64,000 nt of DNA, taken from Glutamicibacter sp. B1 (GTDB lineage: Bacteria; Actinomycetota; Actinomycetes; Actinomycetales; Micrococcaceae). A program made the position numbers and the translations under genes. Below, in pieces: positions 18,518-28,307 of this stretch. The stretch spans positions 1,922,001 to 1,986,000 of the forward strand of contig NZ_CP125942.1 of NCBI RefSeq assembly GCF_039602135.1, given 5' to 3'. The notes beneath the pieces were generated by a model. It saw only the letters and a list, made by a program, of their open reading frames with translations, searched no databases and was not told where the DNA came from. Every line of letters starts with the position of its first letter. The stretch's first letter is position 1.

Positions 18518-18563
18518 CGATCGACGGTTATTGCCCTCATTACGCAGAGAGTACCGACGATCG
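18518..18563 (+). promoter_or_regulatory. Imperfect inverted repeat upstream of the 68-residue gene
   Basis: CGATCGACGGT (18518-18528) and ACCGACGATCG (18553-18563) pair over 11 bp with one mismatch across a 24-base loop, about 50 bases before the small gene's ATG. It could fold in the 5' leader or be an operator. No known motif is claimed. Confidence 0.4.
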
Positions 18564-18614
18564 ATTGTTGCGCAATATCGAGACTGCTACGCACCACGTC
18601 TGGAAGGACTTCTA

Positions 18615-18821
18615 ATGCTGAACTTCAGCGGCGAAAACTCAGATGATGAATTGACATATCTGCTCAGCCCGACGGTAGAAAGTCATCAGGTCGTCACGAT
18701 TGGATCTGTCGAAGACTTAGGCCGAAATTCAGCAAGCGACTCTGAAAGCTCGCTCGCATTGGCAGGATCCAATTCCGGCAATGCAACTTCCCAGTACGAG
18801 AGTTTGGACGACTGGTTCTAA
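18615..18821 (+). CDS. Small acidic protein of unknown function
   Basis: The frame is open from 18480, but GGAAGGAC lies about 6 bases before the ATG at 18615. I therefore call a 68-residue acidic protein that starts MLNFSGENSDDELTYLLSP and ends YESLDDWF. It is rich in Ser, Asp, Glu and Asn, has no membrane helix or signal peptide, and matches no family I know. It is a separate unit: a terminator ends the gene before it, an inverted repeat lies in its probable leader, and a bidirectional terminator follows. The codon usage looks ordinary. Confidence 0.6.
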   Translation: MLNFSGENSDDELTYLLSPTVESHQVVTIGSVEDLGRNSASDSESSLALAGSNSGNATSQYESLDDWF

Positions 18822-18839
18822 AGGAAAAACCTACGAAAA

Positions 18840-18868
18840 AATCCCGACAGTATTGAACTGTCGGGATT
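18840..18868. terminator. Bidirectional terminator between the small gene and ndk
   Basis: AATCCCGACAGT (18840-18851) and ACTGTCGGGATT (18857-18868) form a perfect 12-bp stem. A-runs on the left and CTTTG on the right let it serve both the plus-strand small gene and minus-strand ndk. Confidence 0.9.
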
Positions 18869-18882
18869 CTTTGCTTCGTGGA

Positions 18883-19299
18883 TTACTTACCGAACCAGAT
18901 AGCAATCTCTCGTTCAGCAGATTCAACTGAATCTGAACCGTGGACAAGGTTCTGCTGAACCTTCAGGCCCCAGTCGCGGCCGAAGTCACCACGGATGGTA
19001 CCTGGAGCGGCGGTCGTAGGATCAGTCGTTCCAGCCAACGAACGGAATCCTGGGATGACACCCTGCCCCTCTGCGACGATTGCAACTACAGGACCGGAAA
19101 GCATGAACTCAACCAGTGGCTCGTAGAATGGCTTGCCTTCGTGCTCAGCGTAGTGCTCTGCGAGCAGTTCACGGGTCGCTTCAAGCTGCTGAAGCTTGGC
19201 AATGGTGTAGCCCTTGGCTTCAATGCGGGCGAGAATTTGTCCAGTCAGTGCGCGCTTTACGCCATCTGGCTTGACCAAGATCAGGGTACGTTCAGTCAT
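18883..19299 (-). CDS. ndk: Nucleoside diphosphate kinase
   Basis: Ndk moves the gamma-phosphate of ATP onto other nucleoside diphosphates through a phosphohistidine. The 138 residues start MTERTLILVKPDGVKR and contain the active-site NLVHGSDSVESAEREI (His120). It is the last gene of the ileS-folC-DUF4233-ndk run, 39 bases after DUF4233, and ends at the bidirectional terminator. Confidence 0.97.
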   Translation of the reverse strand: MTERTLILVKPDGVKRALTGQILARIEAKGYTIAKLQQLEATRELLAEHYAEHEGKPFYEPLVEFMLSGPVVAIVAEGQGVIPGFRSLAGTTDPTTAAPGTIRGDFGRDWGLKVQQNLVHGSDSVESAEREIAIWFGK

Positions 19300-19338
19300 T
19301 TGACTACCTCTTCGTATCGATGATGTATTTCTAGATTT

Positions 19339-19773
19339 TTAGGCTTGTTCGGGATTAGCTTTTTCCCAAGCTTCTTGGGCTGCAGCACGGCGTTTGTTCT
19401 CTACGTCAATTTCTTCGCCCTTGTTCAGTGCATACCACCAGCACAGCGCAAAGGCCGCAGCAAGGTAGAACATATCCACCAAAATGAAGCCTGTGAGGAA
19501 GAAAATGACCTGCAGAATCCAGCCGATGATGTAGCCGATGCGCTTGCCCAGCAAAGCACAGTTAAGGATGCACAACAGTGCTACGACTGCGCCCAGGGTG
19601 AGGACAACTACCGGCTCTCCCCCACGCTTAAGCCCGAAGGCAGTCAACGTGACAAAGACGGCCAGAAGCGCTTCACACACCAAGACGGTTGATGCGAACA
19701 TCATCTTGGTTGAGCGTAGCTTCTTTTTCATGCCAGGACGCCACTCGCGCTGAGCACGGGTGAGTTTGGCCAT
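19339..19773 (-). CDS. DUF4233 domain-containing membrane protein
   Basis: This 144-residue protein has a basic N-terminus, four membrane helices (about 25-48, 55-72, 78-98 and 100-115) and a charged tail with KGEEIDVENKRRAAAQEAW. The position between folC and ndk is conserved in actinobacteria and supports DUF4233. No activity is known. Its ATG overlaps the folC stop in TAATG, so it is translationally coupled. Confidence 0.88.
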   Translation of the reverse strand: MAKLTRAQREWRPGMKKKLRSTKMMFASTVLVCEALLAVFVTLTAFGLKRGGEPVVVLTLGAVVALLCILNCALLGKRIGYIIGWILQVIFFLTGFILVDMFYLAAAFALCWWYALNKGEEIDVENKRRAAAQEAWEKANPEQA

Positions 19774-21125
19774 TACGCTTCACCTCTCTTGAGCAACAGT
19801 GAAATCTCGCCCACCAGTGTAATCGAACCGGTGACCAACACTCCGCCACCAAGATCTTCGCCAGCCTCGGCGCGGCCCACAGACCACTCCACAGCATCTT
19901 CAAGATCCTCGGTGACATGAATGTCTTCTTCCGGCCACCCAGCGTTCATCGCCAAATTGGCCAGCTCGCCAGCGGGAATCGCTCGTGGGGAGGAAGACTG
20001 GGTGATGCACAAGTCTTCAACCATGTCGCCGTACTCTTCACGCATGGTGTAGAGCATCGCTTCAGCGTCTTTCTCCTGAAGAATTCCAACCATCAGCACC
20101 AGGCGGGTAAACCCGAAGGATTCCTTGATGGCCTCGGCCGACACGCGAATGCCCTCGGGGTTGTGGCCGGCATCAACCAAAATACTCGGCGCGCTACGTA
20201 CCAATTCCAGTCGTCCTGGGCTAGAGGTCTCAGCGAATCCTTGACGTACCAAGTCAGCGTTCAGCTCGCGCTGTCCACCGCCAAGGAACGCCTCCACCGC
20301 CGCTAAGGCGACGGTGGCGTTCTGCGCCTGATGTGCGCCGAAGAGCGGTAGGAAGATCTCGTCATAACGAGCAGCCTGCCCTTGAATGGACAGTAGCTGT
20401 CCGCCCACGCCTGGCCTACGCTCCAATAGCTTAAAGTCCAGGGTGTCGAAGGCAGCAGAGACTTCCAGCTCGCGGGCACGAGCGAGCAAGACATCAGCGG
20501 CATCCGTCGGTTGTACAGAGGACACCAAATATCCACCGGGCTTAAGGATGCCGACCTTTTCTTCGGCGATCAGCTCGGTCGTATCCCCCAGCAAGTCCGT
20601 GTGATCCAACGAGATCGGCGTGAACACCGAAACATCGGCATCCGCGACGTTAGTGGCGTCAGTAATTCCACCAAGCCCAACTTCTAACACCACAACATCA
20701 ACAGGGACTTCAGCAAAGATCGCGAAGGCCAAGATGGTCACGGCTTCAAAGTAGGTCAGCTTGTTTTCGCCACGTTCCACGAGCTCAGCATCAACCAGCT
20801 CCAAAAATGGGCTGATCTCATCCCAGACCCGTACAAAGGTTTCGTCGTCTACCGGTTCACCGTCAATGGCGATGCGCTCGGTGACCGAGACCAGGTGTGG
20901 CGAAGAGTAACGTCCGGTGCGCAAGTCATGGGCGATGAGTAGTGACTCGATCATGCGTGCAGTCGAGGTTTTGCCATTCGTGCCGGTGATGTGGATGACT
21001 GGGCACGCCTTGTTAGGCTCGCCAAGGATCTGCATCGCACGGAACATCGGTTCCATCCGAGGTTCCATTTTGTTTTCCGGCGCACGGGCTAATAACTGCC
21101 CGTAGACGCGCTGAAGTTCACTCAC
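19773..21125 (-). CDS. folC: Folylpolyglutamate synthase/dihydrofolate synthase
   Basis: FolC, a Mur-ligase family enzyme, adds glutamate to dihydropteroate and to folates. The 450 residues contain the ATP-binding ITGTNGKTST (46-55), LEVGLGGITDATN, SLDHTDLLG and DAGHNPEGI motifs. The GTG start shares one base with the ileS stop (TAGTG), so the two are coupled. The ileS-folC order is conserved in actinobacteria. Confidence 0.95.
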   Translation of the reverse strand: MSELQRVYGQLLARAPENKMEPRMEPMFRAMQILGEPNKACPVIHITGTNGKTSTARMIESLLIAHDLRTGRYSSPHLVSVTERIAIDGEPVDDETFVRVWDEISPFLELVDAELVERGENKLTYFEAVTILAFAIFAEVPVDVVVLEVGLGGITDATNVADADVSVFTPISLDHTDLLGDTTELIAEEKVGILKPGGYLVSSVQPTDAADVLLARARELEVSAAFDTLDFKLLERRPGVGGQLLSIQGQAARYDEIFLPLFGAHQAQNATVALAAVEAFLGGGQRELNADLVRQGFAETSSPGRLELVRSAPSILVDAGHNPEGIRVSAEAIKESFGFTRLVLMVGILQEKDAEAMLYTMREEYGDMVEDLCITQSSSPRAIPAGELANLAMNAGWPEEDIHVTEDLEDAVEWSVGRAEAGEDLGGGVLVTGSITLVGEISLLLKRGEA

Positions 21126-24100
21126 TAGTTGGCCTCAACTTTGTCGGTTTCTAGCTTGGATACAGTGATCTGCTCGCTGCTCACAGAGTCATCGGTGACC
21201 AATTCCAGCTGTGCGGTCAACGTTTCGCCAGCGACCAGTTCACGGTTAGCTTCCAGCGCCGCGATGGTTGCTGCGTTGGCAGTGATCACCGTGTGGATAC
21301 GGTCCGAAACCTGCAGGTCTGCGTCCTTACGGGCCGACTGGATGGCGCGGATCATGTCACGTGCGGTACCTTCGGCAGCCAGTGCCTCGGTCACCTCGGT
21401 GTCCAGCACCAAGAAGCCTCCGTCAATCACAGCCGCGGCGATTTCGCCTTCGGCGTCCACCACGGTGTCCAGGGTGTATTCACCCTCGACCAGTTCCAAG
21501 CCACCGGCGGTGACCACACCGTTGGTGACTGACCAGTCGCCGGACTTAGCCCCCTTGATAGCCTGCTGCACGTTCTTGCCCAAACGAGGACCGGCCGCAC
21601 GAGCGTTGACTACCAACTGCTGGCTGATACCGTAGCTGGCTGCGTCAACACCTTCAGCATCGATCAGGGTGACGGACTTGAGGTTCAACTCGTCCTTGAT
21701 GATCGAAGCGTAGGTACCTTCAAGACGTGCGGCATCGGTGAGTACGACCTTCAGTTCTGCCAGCGGCAAGCGCACGCGCAGGTTCTTGGCCTTACGCAGC
21801 GAGGAGCCAACGGAGCAGATCTTGCGAGTGGTTTCCATGGTTTCAAGCAAGGAAACATCCGATGGGAATTCATTAGCATCTGGCCAATCGGTCAGGTGCA
21901 CCGAACGCTGCCCGGTCAATCCGCGGTAGATTTCTTCGCTGGCCAAAGGCAGCAGTGAAGCGGTGACCTTCACCAAGGTTTCCAACGCGGTGTACAGGGT
22001 GTCGAAAGCCTGGGTGTCTTCATCGAAGAAACGCTGACGGGAGCGACGCACGTACCAGTTGGTCAACGTGTCCATGTACTGGCGTACTGCTTCGGTAGCG
22101 TCAGACACTTCGTAAGTATCCAAAGCTTCAGTCACTTCGCGCACCAGCTGACCGGTAGCGGCCAACATGTACTGATCCAGTGGGTCAGTTGAACTCGTTG
22201 AGCGTTTGGCCTCGTAGCCTGCTCCGCCATTAGCGGAGTTGGTGTAGAGGTTGAAGAAGTGCCATACGTTCCACAGGGGAAGCAGGACCTGACGCACACC
22301 GTCACGGATGCCCTGTTCGGTAACGATCAAGTTGCCACCGCGCAGAATTGGCGAGGCCATCAGGAACCAGCGCATCGCGTCCGAACCGTCGCGGTCCAGC
22401 ACCTCGGTGACATCCGGGTAGTTGCGTAGCGACTTGGACATCTTCTGACCATCCGAACCAAGAACGATGCCGTGGGAGATCACGTTGGTGAACGCCGGGC
22501 GGTCGAAGATCGCGGTGGACAAGATGTGCAGCATGTAGAACCAGCCACGGGTCTGACCGATGTATTCCACGATGAAGTCAGCTGGATGGTGCCCGTTCTC
22601 GAACCATTCGCGGTTCTCAAATGGGTAGTGCACCTGGGCGAAAGGCATCGAGCCGGAATCGAACCACACATCCATCACGTCTTCAACACGGTGCAGGGTT
22701 CCGCCGGCCTCACAACCTTCGTGGGCCTTGGTCAGTTCATCGATGAATGGGCGGTGCAGATCTGGCTGACCTTCATGGTTCACCGGCAGGCGACCAAAGA
22801 AGTTCTTCAGCTCATCGAGTGAGCCGAAAACTTCGCGGTGGGTGCACTCCACACCGTCGCATTCCCACACAGGGATTGGCGAGCCCCAGAAACGGTTACG
22901 GGAGATGGACCAGTCGCGAGCGTTTTCCAGCCACTTACCGAACTGGCCATGCTTCACGTTGCCTGGGATCCAGTTGATCTGTTCGTTCAATTCCAGCATG
23001 CGGTCCTTGAACGCGGTGACCTCGACATACCAGGAGGAGATGGCACGGTAGATCAGCGGTGTACGACAACGCCAGCAATGTGGGTAGGAGTGCTCGTAGG
23101 AAGCCTGCTTGACGAGCTTCGCCTCATCCTTGAGCACATTGGTGATGGTCTTATTGGCGTCAAAGACCTGCACGCCAACGATGTCATTGAGCGGTCCACC
23201 GGTGAAGACCGGCAGGAACTTGGCGCCCTCATCTACGGAGAGAACCACTGGGATCCCGTGCTCTTCGCAAACCTTCTGGTCATCTTCACCGTAGGCAGGT
23301 GCCTGGTGGACGATGCCGGTACCGTCAGCGACGGTCACGTAGTCCGCGGTCAGGATCTGCCAGGCATTCTCGGTGCCGTACTTTTCGGTGTCGGTGTAGG
23401 TATCCCACAGTGGCGCATAGCGTACGCCAGCCAGATCCGCGCCAAGGTACGTGGCGGTGATCGCAGCAGCGGCTTCTTTGGCATCCTTGTAGCCCAGGTC
23501 CTTGGCGTAGGAGCCGAGCAGATCCTTAGCCAGCAGGAACGGACCGGCAGCAGCCGAGGCCTTCACGCCAGCTTCACCTGCAGGAACCACAACGTATTCG
23601 ATGCTTGGGTGCACGGCCAACGCGGCGTTAGTCGGCAAAGTCCATGGGGTGGTCGTCCAGGCCAGAGCCTGCACACCGGCGAGCGCCTTGGATGCTTCGC
23701 TTTCACCGGCAAGGATGGTGAAGCCAACGGTGACGGTCTGGTCTTGACGGTTCTTGTACACGTCGTCGTCCATGCGCAGCTCATGGTTGGACAGTGGGGT
23801 CTCGTCCTTCCAGCAGTATGGAAGCACGCGGAAGCCCTGGTAGGTCAGGCCTTTGTCCGAGAGCTGTTTGAAGGCCCAGATGACCGACTCCATGTACTCC
23901 ACGTTCAGAGTCTTGTAGTCGTTCTCGAAGTCGACCCAGCGAGCCTGACGGTTCACGTACTGCTTCCACTCGTCGGCGTAGGTCATCACCGAGGTGCGGC
24001 AGGCGTCGTTGAACTTGTCGATGCCCATGGCTTCGATCTGCTTCTTGTCGTTCATGCCCAGCTGCTTCATGGCTTCCAATTCAGCAGGCAGGCCGTGGGT

Positions 24101-24385
24101 ATCCCAACCGAAACGGCGTTCAACACGGTTGCCACGCTGAGTCTGGTAGCGGGCGACGAGGTCCTTGACGTAACCGGTGAGCAGGTGACCGTAGTGAGGC
24201 AGACCGTTAGCAAAGGGAGGGCCATCGTAGAATACGAATTCTTCGCCCTCACGCTGATCAATGGAGGCCTGGAAAGTGTTGTCGTTCTTCCAGTATTCGA
24301 GGACGCGCTTTTCTAATTCTGGGAAGCGCGGTGAAGCCGGGGTCGAGCCGGATGGGTCTGTAGTGACCTTCGGGTAGAAGCTCAT
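21125..24385 (-). CDS. ileS: Isoleucine--tRNA ligase
   Basis: IleS charges tRNA-Ile. This 1086-residue protein is the long eukaryote-like type: class I signature PHYGH near residues 63-67 ([17 protein letters not shown]), a CP1 editing domain, and [11 protein letters not shown] at about 648. Enzymes of this branch include those less sensitive to mupirocin, but sensitivity cannot be read here. It starts just after a T-box leader in which its GAAGGA ribosome binding site can be paired away, so translation should rise when uncharged tRNA-Ile accumulates. Confidence 0.96.
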   Translation of the reverse strand: MSFYPKVTTDPSGSTPASPRFPELEKRVLEYWKNDNTFQASIDQREGEEFVFYDGPPFANGLPHYGHLLTGYVKDLVARYQTQRGNRVERRFGWDTHGLPAELEAMKQLGMNDKKQIEAMGIDKFNDACRTSVMTYADEWKQYVNRQARWVDFENDYKTLNVEYMESVIWAFKQLSDKGLTYQGFRVLPYCWKDETPLSNHELRMDDDVYKNRQDQTVTVGFTILAGESEASKALAGVQALAWTTTPWTLPTNAALAVHPSIEYVVVPAGEAGVKASAAAGPFLLAKDLLGSYAKDLGYKDAKEAAAAITATYLGADLAGVRYAPLWDTYTDTEKYGTENAWQILTADYVTVADGTGIVHQAPAYGEDDQKVCEEHGIPVVLSVDEGAKFLPVFTGGPLNDIVGVQVFDANKTITNVLKDEAKLVKQASYEHSYPHCWRCRTPLIYRAISSWYVEVTAFKDRMLELNEQINWIPGNVKHGQFGKWLENARDWSISRNRFWGSPIPVWECDGVECTHREVFGSLDELKNFFGRLPVNHEGQPDLHRPFIDELTKAHEGCEAGGTLHRVEDVMDVWFDSGSMPFAQVHYPFENREWFENGHHPADFIVEYIGQTRGWFYMLHILSTAIFDRPAFTNVISHGIVLGSDGQKMSKSLRNYPDVTEVLDRDGSDAMRWFLMASPILRGGNLIVTEQGIRDGVRQVLLPLWNVWHFFNLYTNSANGGAGYEAKRSTSSTDPLDQYMLAATGQLVREVTEALDTYEVSDATEAVRQYMDTLTNWYVRRSRQRFFDEDTQAFDTLYTALETLVKVTASLLPLASEEIYRGLTGQRSVHLTDWPDANEFPSDVSLLETMETTRKICSVGSSLRKAKNLRVRLPLAELKVVLTDAARLEGTYASIIKDELNLKSVTLIDAEGVDAASYGISQQLVVNARAAGPRLGKNVQQAIKGAKSGDWSVTNGVVTAGGLELVEGEYTLDTVVDAEGEIAAAVIDGGFLVLDTEVTEALAAEGTARDMIRAIQSARKDADLQVSDRIHTVITANAATIAALEANRELVAGETLTAQLELVTDDSVSSEQITVSKLETDKVEAN

Positions 24386-24606
24386 CGAATGGGCCGTCCT
24401 TCAAGCGTAGGGTCGATAAATCCTTACCTACGAGGACGGCAACGATGCCGCGGTACCACCCCGCTTGTCCCCCACCAGATGGTGGAGAACCTCTTATCTT
24501 CAGCTGTGACGGGCTGGTCCCGCTCGGTTCTACTGGGCATATGTTCTGGATGAAAATATGCTGTTCTTCCAAGGACTCCCCGGTGATAGCCGGATCAACG
24601 TCAGAT
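24386..24606 (-). promoter_or_regulatory. T-box leader (ultrashort stem I, isoleucine) controlling ileS
   Basis: The minus strand carries the conserved T-box core AAGCGGGGTGGTACCGCGG (about 24450-24470). Upstream, a minimal stem I shows CCGG-CTATCA-CCGG with specifier ATC (Ile) at plus-strand 24585-24587, the ultrashort form known from actinobacterial ileS. Downstream, AGGACGGC in the mRNA next to the start (24393-24400) is complementary to GCCGTCCT at 24433-24440, which would hide the GAAGGA ribosome binding site. This indicates control of translation rather than termination. Confidence 0.93.
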
Positions 24607-24613
24607 GACTTTT

Positions 24614-24642
24614 ATTCTACCGTGTTCGTAGCGTGCTGAAAA
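24614..24642 (-). promoter_or_regulatory. Candidate promoter for the ileS T-box transcript
   Basis: On the minus strand, TTTTCA and TAGAAT (24614-24619) are spaced by 17 bases. Transcription would start about 6-8 bases further on, just before stem I of the T-box. The -35 match is weak, but the location fits. Confidence 0.5.
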
Positions 24643-24799
24643 TCCTGCCGGGCCACTGTGTCTGAGTGCACAGGAACAAGCACCACAGCTGATTTCGGCA
24701 ACGTCCGACAGATGCCTGCTGGTGGCGAGCGTGTCAGATAAATTTCGCGGGCGAAAACCTGAAAAGATTCCCTTCGCATTTTCAGGATACCGCGTTGCA

Positions 24800-24821
24800 G
24801 GGGGCTTGCCGCAAGGCCCCC
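24800..24821. promoter_or_regulatory. Rifamycin-associated element (RAE)-like inverted repeat
   Basis: CTTGC and GCAAG flank a single C, bordered by GGGGG on the left and GCCCCC on the right. This matches the RAE as I remember it: a GC-rich inverted repeat with a CTTGC/GCAAG core found upstream of rifamycin-inactivating genes and helR in actinomycetes. It ends 9 bases before a -10-like CATAAT and about 70 bases before the helR start. Confidence 0.8.
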
Positions 24822-24836
24822 GGTAGGCCGCATAAT
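24806..24836 (+). promoter_or_regulatory. Candidate helR promoter overlapping the RAE
   Basis: CATAAT (24831-24836) is a plausible -10 box. The -35 position falls within the RAE-like repeat (TTGCCG at 24806-24811, 19-base spacing). Transcription would begin around 24843, giving a leader of about 50 bases. Confidence 0.5.
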
Positions 24837-24892
24837 CGATACTCGGTCCTCACTTCTTCTACGCTCTTCGCCTATCTCAGGAGTACAACACC

Positions 24893-27046
24893 GTGTCTTC
24901 AACCAACACCGAATCTGACTATTTTCTACTGGCTGAAGACAGCATCAATGAGGTCGCTACAGATAGCCAGCAGCTGACCGTGATCGCACTGCGTGTTCAG
25001 CAGTTGCGCGAAGATGCCACGCAGCAACTATTGGTGGCTGGACAGCAGAGGGCCGGTGTTCTGCAGCAATCTTTGGATCGTGATGTACACATGCAAACAC
25101 TCGCCCGCCGATTGCGGCAGCTGGAGAATATTGGTCCAAAAGCGTGTCTGGGATTCATGCTCACCACCACTGGCAACAAGATTTATATTGGCCGGGCAGG
25201 ATTGTCAGATGAGTTTGGCAACCAGTTGATGATCGACTGGCGTGCCCCGGCGGCCCGCCCGTTCTTTTCAGCAACACATGCACAGCCTGAAGGATTGGTA
25301 AAGCGTCGTCGTTATCGTTGGCGCGCTGGAAAGATCGTTCACTATTGGGACGAGGTCTTCGATGTGGAGCAGCTAGAGCACAGCTCGTCATTGGATGAAC
25401 ATTCAGCGTTCATTGCCTCGCTCGGAGCCGAACGTACCGGCCATATGAATGATGTTCTTTCCACGATTCAAGCCGATCAGGATGAGATCATTCGTAGCTC
25501 TTCGCGTGGCGCCCTAGTAGTTGATGGTGGTCCGGGTACCGGCAAGACCGTCGTAGCGTTGCATCGTGCTGCTTTTATGTTGTATTCCGATGCCGGTCTG
25601 CAATCTCAACGTGGTCGGGTACTGGTGGTAAGCCCTAGCAATTCCTACAGCAGTTACGTGGCCGATGTACTGCCTAACCTAGGTGAAGACGACGTACTCG
25701 TGGCCACATTAGAGCAGATAGCGCCCTTCACGGCGCAAAGACCTCAAGCCTCTGAAGAACTGGCCCACATCAAGGGTTTAGCTGCCATGGTTAGAGCGGT
25801 CAGGAACGCGGTGAGCGTCTTTGAACAACCCCCATCACAGAGTTTAAGCGTCGAGACTGGCTGGGGTCGTATTAATGTCGCTGCCTCCGACTTCATTGCT
25901 GCCCACGCCATGATCGATCAACACGCACCACACAATGAGAACCGCACACCACTGAAAGAGGCCCTCATTGAGCTGCTCATTCCCCGCATCACTAATGACG
26001 AACGGGAACTACCGCAAGTACGCCAGAAATTAGAGGTAAACGTCGAACTCAATGCTTGGTTCGACGAGCACTGGCCCATCATTGAACCTCAAAACCTCCT
26101 GCGAGCGCTCTACCAAAGTCCACCGTTGCTCAACTACTGCGCGCAAGATCTTAGCCTCGCCCAGCGCGAAGCGTTACTCAGTGACCCCACGCCTACCGAG
26201 TGGACCGTAGCGGATCTGCCACTACTGGATGCGGCACAGCACTACCTGGGCGACCCGAATTCTGAATCCCTGCATCGACGTGCGCGTGCAGAAAAGGAAC
26301 ACACCGAAGCCAACGTGCGGCAGACAGTGGAAAGCATCATCTCTGCTGCCGATGATCTTGAAGATCTTTCCTCCCAATTGCGTAATCCCGATCTTCAGGA
26401 CTACCTAGTCTCACAGTTGGCGGACGGTGAGCAAACCACTGATCCTCTTGCGGGAGTGTTCAGTCACGTGATTATCGACGAAGCGCAAGATTTGAGTGAC
26501 GCGCAATGGGCGATGATTTTACGTCGATGCCCATCTGGGAGCCTGACGATTGTCGGTGACCGTGCGCAGAGCATTTCTGGCTTTGTTGAATCGTGGCCCC
26601 AGCGGTTGGAACGGGCAGGTATCTCTAGAGTCCGCGTCAGTCAACTCAGCATCAATTATCGAAGTACGTCGCAGGTCATGGAGCAAGCCACAACAGTCAT
26701 CCGTAGCGCACTGCCCGACGCAAATGTTCCGATCTCTCTACGCACTGACGGTCAGCCGGTACGCTGGGCATCCCCTGGACAACTTGATCAGATTCTTGAT
26801 CGATGGCTGGCAAAGAACCTTGTAGGTGTGGCCGCGCTTATCGGGAACCTGCATAGGCCACAGACACCGCGGGTCTCGGTACTCTGCCCCGATGAAGCTA
26901 AGGGGTTGGAATTTGATTTGGTCATTGTTTACCGTCCCGAAGAGTTTGGGCAAGGGCTGCCGGCAACAGTGCGAAAGTATGTCGCCATGACCCGTGCCAC
27001 TGCCGAATTGGTGATTCTTACGGATTTACCGGGTCAACAGATTTAG
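24893..27046 (+). CDS. helR: HelR/HelD-type RNA polymerase-associated ATPase (helicase-like)
   Basis: This 717-residue SF1-type ATPase has an N-terminal region with helical segments, the family block IYIGRAGLSDEFGNQLMIDWRAPAARPFF (~97-125), Walker A GGPGTGKT (212-219), DEAQD (~529) and a C-terminal CPDEAKGLEFDLVIVY...YVAMTRATAELVIL. HelD-like proteins push nucleic acid out of RNA polymerase. HelR of actinomycetes also displaces rifamycin from the enzyme and gives tolerance. The RAE-like repeat upstream supports HelR over a plain HelD. It starts with GTG, with AGGAG 9 bases upstream, and the sensor kinase follows after only 13 bases. Confidence 0.9.
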   Translation: MSSTNTESDYFLLAEDSINEVATDSQQLTVIALRVQQLREDATQQLLVAGQQRAGVLQQSLDRDVHMQTLARRLRQLENIGPKACLGFMLTTTGNKIYIGRAGLSDEFGNQLMIDWRAPAARPFFSATHAQPEGLVKRRRYRWRAGKIVHYWDEVFDVEQLEHSSSLDEHSAFIASLGAERTGHMNDVLSTIQADQDEIIRSSSRGALVVDGGPGTGKTVVALHRAAFMLYSDAGLQSQRGRVLVVSPSNSYSSYVADVLPNLGEDDVLVATLEQIAPFTAQRPQASEELAHIKGLAAMVRAVRNAVSVFEQPPSQSLSVETGWGRINVAASDFIAAHAMIDQHAPHNENRTPLKEALIELLIPRITNDERELPQVRQKLEVNVELNAWFDEHWPIIEPQNLLRALYQSPPLLNYCAQDLSLAQREALLSDPTPTEWTVADLPLLDAAQHYLGDPNSESLHRRARAEKEHTEANVRQTVESIISAADDLEDLSSQLRNPDLQDYLVSQLADGEQTTDPLAGVFSHVIIDEAQDLSDAQWAMILRRCPSGSLTIVGDRAQSISGFVESWPQRLERAGISRVRVSQLSINYRSTSQVMEQATTVIRSALPDANVPISLRTDGQPVRWASPGQLDQILDRWLAKNLVGVAALIGNLHRPQTPRVSVLCPDEAKGLEFDLVIVYRPEEFGQGLPATVRKYVAMTRATAELVILTDLPGQQI

Positions 27047-27059
27047 TAGGCTGTGCGCT

Positions 27060-28307
27060 ATGGACTCCTCTGCGCTCAACTGGCCGTTAGCGGCTAAACA
27101 ACACCGCATGTTTGCCTCGCCCACGGTACTTCGTAGCGGGCAGCATTTGGTGACAGCCATCCTGCTAGTCATTGCATTGCTCCGCGAGTTGACTACCGAC
27201 GAAGCTGTTTGGCCAGTGGCGATCTGCGCGATGGTTTTCGCGTTCTGGTATGCCGCCGGTTTCATCGGAATGGCCAAAACCCGGGCGCAGAGGCTTCCGT
27301 TCTGGTGGTTGGCAGGACTATTGGGCATCTGGGCTGCCATGTTGTGGGTCAGCCCAGAATTTATGTGGCTGGCCTTTAGTCTGTGGCTCCTACTCGGACA
27401 CCAGTTACCCTTCTTCCCCTCGATCCTTTGGTCGGTGGTGGTGTTTGCGCTGACTATTGTGGCGCCCTATCTGCATCAAGGGCAGACGAATATCGCTGCC
27501 ATTGCCGGCCCCATGGTGGGCGGTATCTTCGCTTGGGGTATTTCCCGCGGTTATCTGATGCTCGAGCGCGATGCACAGCTACGGCAGAACCTTGTCGATT
27601 CGCTCATCCGCACCCAAGATGAGATGGCGGCGATGCAAGAAGAGTTGGCCCGTTCCCAACATGAAGCCGGGGTCGCAGCAGAGCGGACCCGCTTAGCGAG
27701 GGAAATTCATGACACCATCGCCCAGCAACTCTCCTCAATTGGACTGCATGCCAAAGCTGGATTGGCGGCACAAGATCTGCTCAAATCCGGCGAGTCTCTC
27801 GAACGCATCGATGAGTTATCCGGAGAAGCATTAGTGGATCTGCGTCGAATCATTGCGGCATTGGCGCCGGCAGAACTGGACACCCAGGCTCTCAGCTCGG
27901 CTCTTGAACGTATTCTGAAAAAGTTTGAGCAGGACACCGGGATCCATGCCCGATTAACCGTTGATACAACTTTGCCGGTATTGGAGCCGTCGGTGCAGAT
28001 TGCGTTGCTTCGCACGGGGCAATCCGCCTTGGCAAACGTCCAGCGTCATTCAAGCGCCAAGAACGTGGTGGTCAATTTAAGCGCAGCAGCCAATGAACTA
28101 CGCATGGATATTGTTGACGATGGAGTGGGGTTCAACCCAGCCGTGACTATGCGGGACGCTCCAAACCAGGAAGGCGGCTACGGTCTCAAAGCCATGGCCG
28201 CACGCTTGAGACAGCTCGGCGGCGGTCTCGACGTTGAAAGTTCACCGGGTGAAGGCACCGCACTATGTGCCCACCTGCCCTTGTTGCTAGTGAAAGAGAA
28301 CTCATGA
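27060..28307 (+). CDS. Sensor histidine kinase (NarL/DesK-type, HisKA_3)
   Basis: This 415-residue membrane kinase has about five to six helices in residues 30-165, a coiled coil (~175-210), a HisKA_3 dimerisation domain with LAREIHDTIAQQLSSIGLH (phospho-accepting His217) and a HATPase domain (NVQRHSSAKNVVV, DIVDDGVGF, GGYGLKAMAARLRQLGG). There is no large extracellular sensor, so it probably senses signals in or at the membrane. It starts 13 bases after helR and shares ATGA with the response regulator. Only a weak Shine-Dalgarno is visible, consistent with readthrough coupling from helR. Confidence 0.92.
   Translation: MDSSALNWPLAAKQHRMFASPTVLRSGQHLVTAILLVIALLRELTTDEAVWPVAICAMVFAFWYAAGFIGMAKTRAQRLPFWWLAGLLGIWAAMLWVSPEFMWLAFSLWLLLGHQLPFFPSILWSVVVFALTIVAPYLHQGQTNIAAIAGPMVGGIFAWGISRGYLMLERDAQLRQNLVDSLIRTQDEMAAMQEELARSQHEAGVAAERTRLAREIHDTIAQQLSSIGLHAKAGLAAQDLLKSGESLERIDELSGEALVDLRRIIAALAPAELDTQALSSALERILKKFEQDTGIHARLTVDTTLPVLEPSVQIALLRTGQSALANVQRHSSAKNVVVNLSAAANELRMDIVDDGVGFNPAVTMRDAPNQEGGYGLKAMAARLRQLGGGLDVESSPGEGTALCAHLPLLLVKENS

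Noticed and set aside
22838..24316. Long plus-strand frame of 492 codons opposite ileS
   Set aside because: It lies wholly antisense to ileS, whose motifs are certain; long shadow frames are common in such GC-rich genes, and the translation matches no family.
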